Assembly (NCBI GenBank): GCA_963663145.1
Contig: OY760134.1
Coordinates: 2,046,001 to 2,110,000 of the forward strand
Direction: 5' to 3'
DNA: 64,000 nucleotides
From: Azotimanducus sp963663145
GTDB lineage: Bacteria > Pseudomonadota > Gammaproteobacteria > Pseudomonadales > Azotimanducaceae
Shown here: piece by piece, positions 63,342-64,000 of the stretch
Layout: every line of letters begins with the position of its first letter
How positions within the stretch are numbered: position 1 is the first letter of the stretch
Notes under the pieces: model-generated
What the model saw: the letters and a program-made list of their open reading frames with translations, nothing else
The model's database searches: none
Told to the model about the DNA's origin: nothing
Program-made: the position numbers and the translations under genes

Positions 63342-63943
63342 CGATCCACCGCCTCTTTCATTCTCACCAATTCACGCGCAGCCGATTCCATCTCGGCGGT
63401 GATGCGCGCGATTCGTCGTTCGAAGTGGTTGTGAAAGAGTAAGGAGGGAATGGCCACGGACAGTCCGGCGGCAGTCGTGACGAGAGCTTGTGAAATGCCT
63501 CCGGCAAGCGATGAAACCTCCGCGCCACTCGCGTTCATGAGTTCCGCGAACACCTCGATCATGCCGAGTACCGTGCCCAAGAGACCGAGCAGCGGCGAAA
63601 TCGCGGCAATCGAACCAAGCCAAGTGAGCGTGTGCTCAAGGCGCAATACGGCCATCTCTATGGCCTCGTTAAGTACATCGCTCATCTCGCCGGCACCCTT
63701 CTCGGAGGCATCCAATCCGCTCATAAGCACGCGCGCAAGTTCGCTCGCACCGAGGCTGGCCTGAGATTCTGAATTGAGCGCTGCGATAGCCCCTGGAAGG
63801 ACCTCGGCGGGCAGTACGCGCGTCCGTGCAAGACTCACCGATCGCTCAATGATAATCGCAAGCGCCGCGACCGAGCACAGCCCTATGGGAACCATCAGGG
63901 GCCCGCCGGAGATCAAGAATTGCAGAAGATCGCCGGTCGGCAA
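63338..63943 (-). CDS. exbB: ExbB/TolQ/MotA-type proton channel protein
   Basis: 201 aa from a TTG. Three membrane segments: PLMVPIGLCSVAALAIIIE, TWLGSIAAISPLLGLLGTVLGMIEVF and GISQALVTTAAGLSVAIPSLLF, with the conserved 'SPLLGLLGTV.GM' and 'TTAAGL.vAIP' motifs of the family. It is followed by exbD with a 4-bp overlap. The upstream gene lies beyond the edge of the window. Confidence 0.91.
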   Translation of the reverse strand: MPTGDLLQFLISGGPLMVPIGLCSVAALAIIIERSVSLARTRVLPAEVLPGAIAALNSESQASLGASELARVLMSGLDASEKGAGEMSDVLNEAIEMAVLRLEHTLTWLGSIAAISPLLGLLGTVLGMIEVFAELMNASGAEVSSLAGGISQALVTTAAGLSVAIPSLLFHNHFERRIARITAEMESAARELVRMKEAVDR

Positions 63944-64000
63944 GTTAGAGGGCTCCGTGAATGGTTGGTTTCAATCCAAGCACTGGAACACTCCCCCTTA

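Overview
The window comes from a GC-rich gammaproteobacterial chromosome. The Gram-negative core genes (bamC, dapA, a TusA-like gene, a bepA-like M48 protease, nadA, kdsB, exbB/exbD, murB, comM, glnK) and their order fit Gammaproteobacteria. The surrounding genes (four luciferase-like oxidoreductases, three short-chain dehydrogenases, two enoyl-CoA hydratase-family proteins, a CaiB-type CoA-transferase, an FAD monooxygenase, an APH-type kinase) suggest an aerobic lineage that degrades lipids, terpenoids or steroids. The species cannot be told from this sequence.

Layout. 1-9.4 kb: catabolic and regulatory genes, with tRNA-Asn. 9.6-11.0 kb: a RES/Xre toxin-antitoxin pair with a readable promoter/operator, and a small lipoprotein. 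11.1-12.6 kb: tRNA-Gly(CCC) directly followed by a DegQ-type periplasmic protease. 12.6-22.6 kb: housekeeping genes, including the dapA-bamC cluster, an M48 protease, threonine deaminase and nadA. 22.7-24.0 kb: an AAA ATPase gene broken by an in-frame amber codon. 24.4-35.8 kb: ATP-grasp ligase, SDR, CoA-transferase, DsbA-like protein, ABC exporter and oxidoreductases, with three small palindromic repeat elements. 36.0-37.3 kb: outer-membrane TorF-type gene plus glnK behind a probable sigma-54 promoter.

37.3-59.7 kb: comM is split by a 20.8-kb Tn7-like (heteromeric transposase) element. The ends can be read to the base: 5-bp duplication GCGGC at 38213-38217 and 59060-59064, and imperfect inverted ends beginning 5'-TGT. 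The right part carries an overlapping operon tnsA/tniC, tniA, tniB, tniQ/tniD and a 480-aa zinc-ribbon protein in the tniE position. The left end carries a separate TnsE-like protein. The cargo looks defensive: an XRE regulator, a cytosine-5 methyltransferase, a MORC/MutL-type GHKL ATPase fused to a PD-(D/E)XK nuclease, a type IIG-like restriction-methyltransferase, and two Clp-fold serine proteases. This island, with its MORC-like restriction module, its paired proteases and its split set of targeting proteins, is the best candidate in the window for an undescribed system.

59.7-64 kb: murB, an HSD10-like dehydrogenase, a coiled-coil protein built on 21-bp repeats, kdsB, exbD and exbB.
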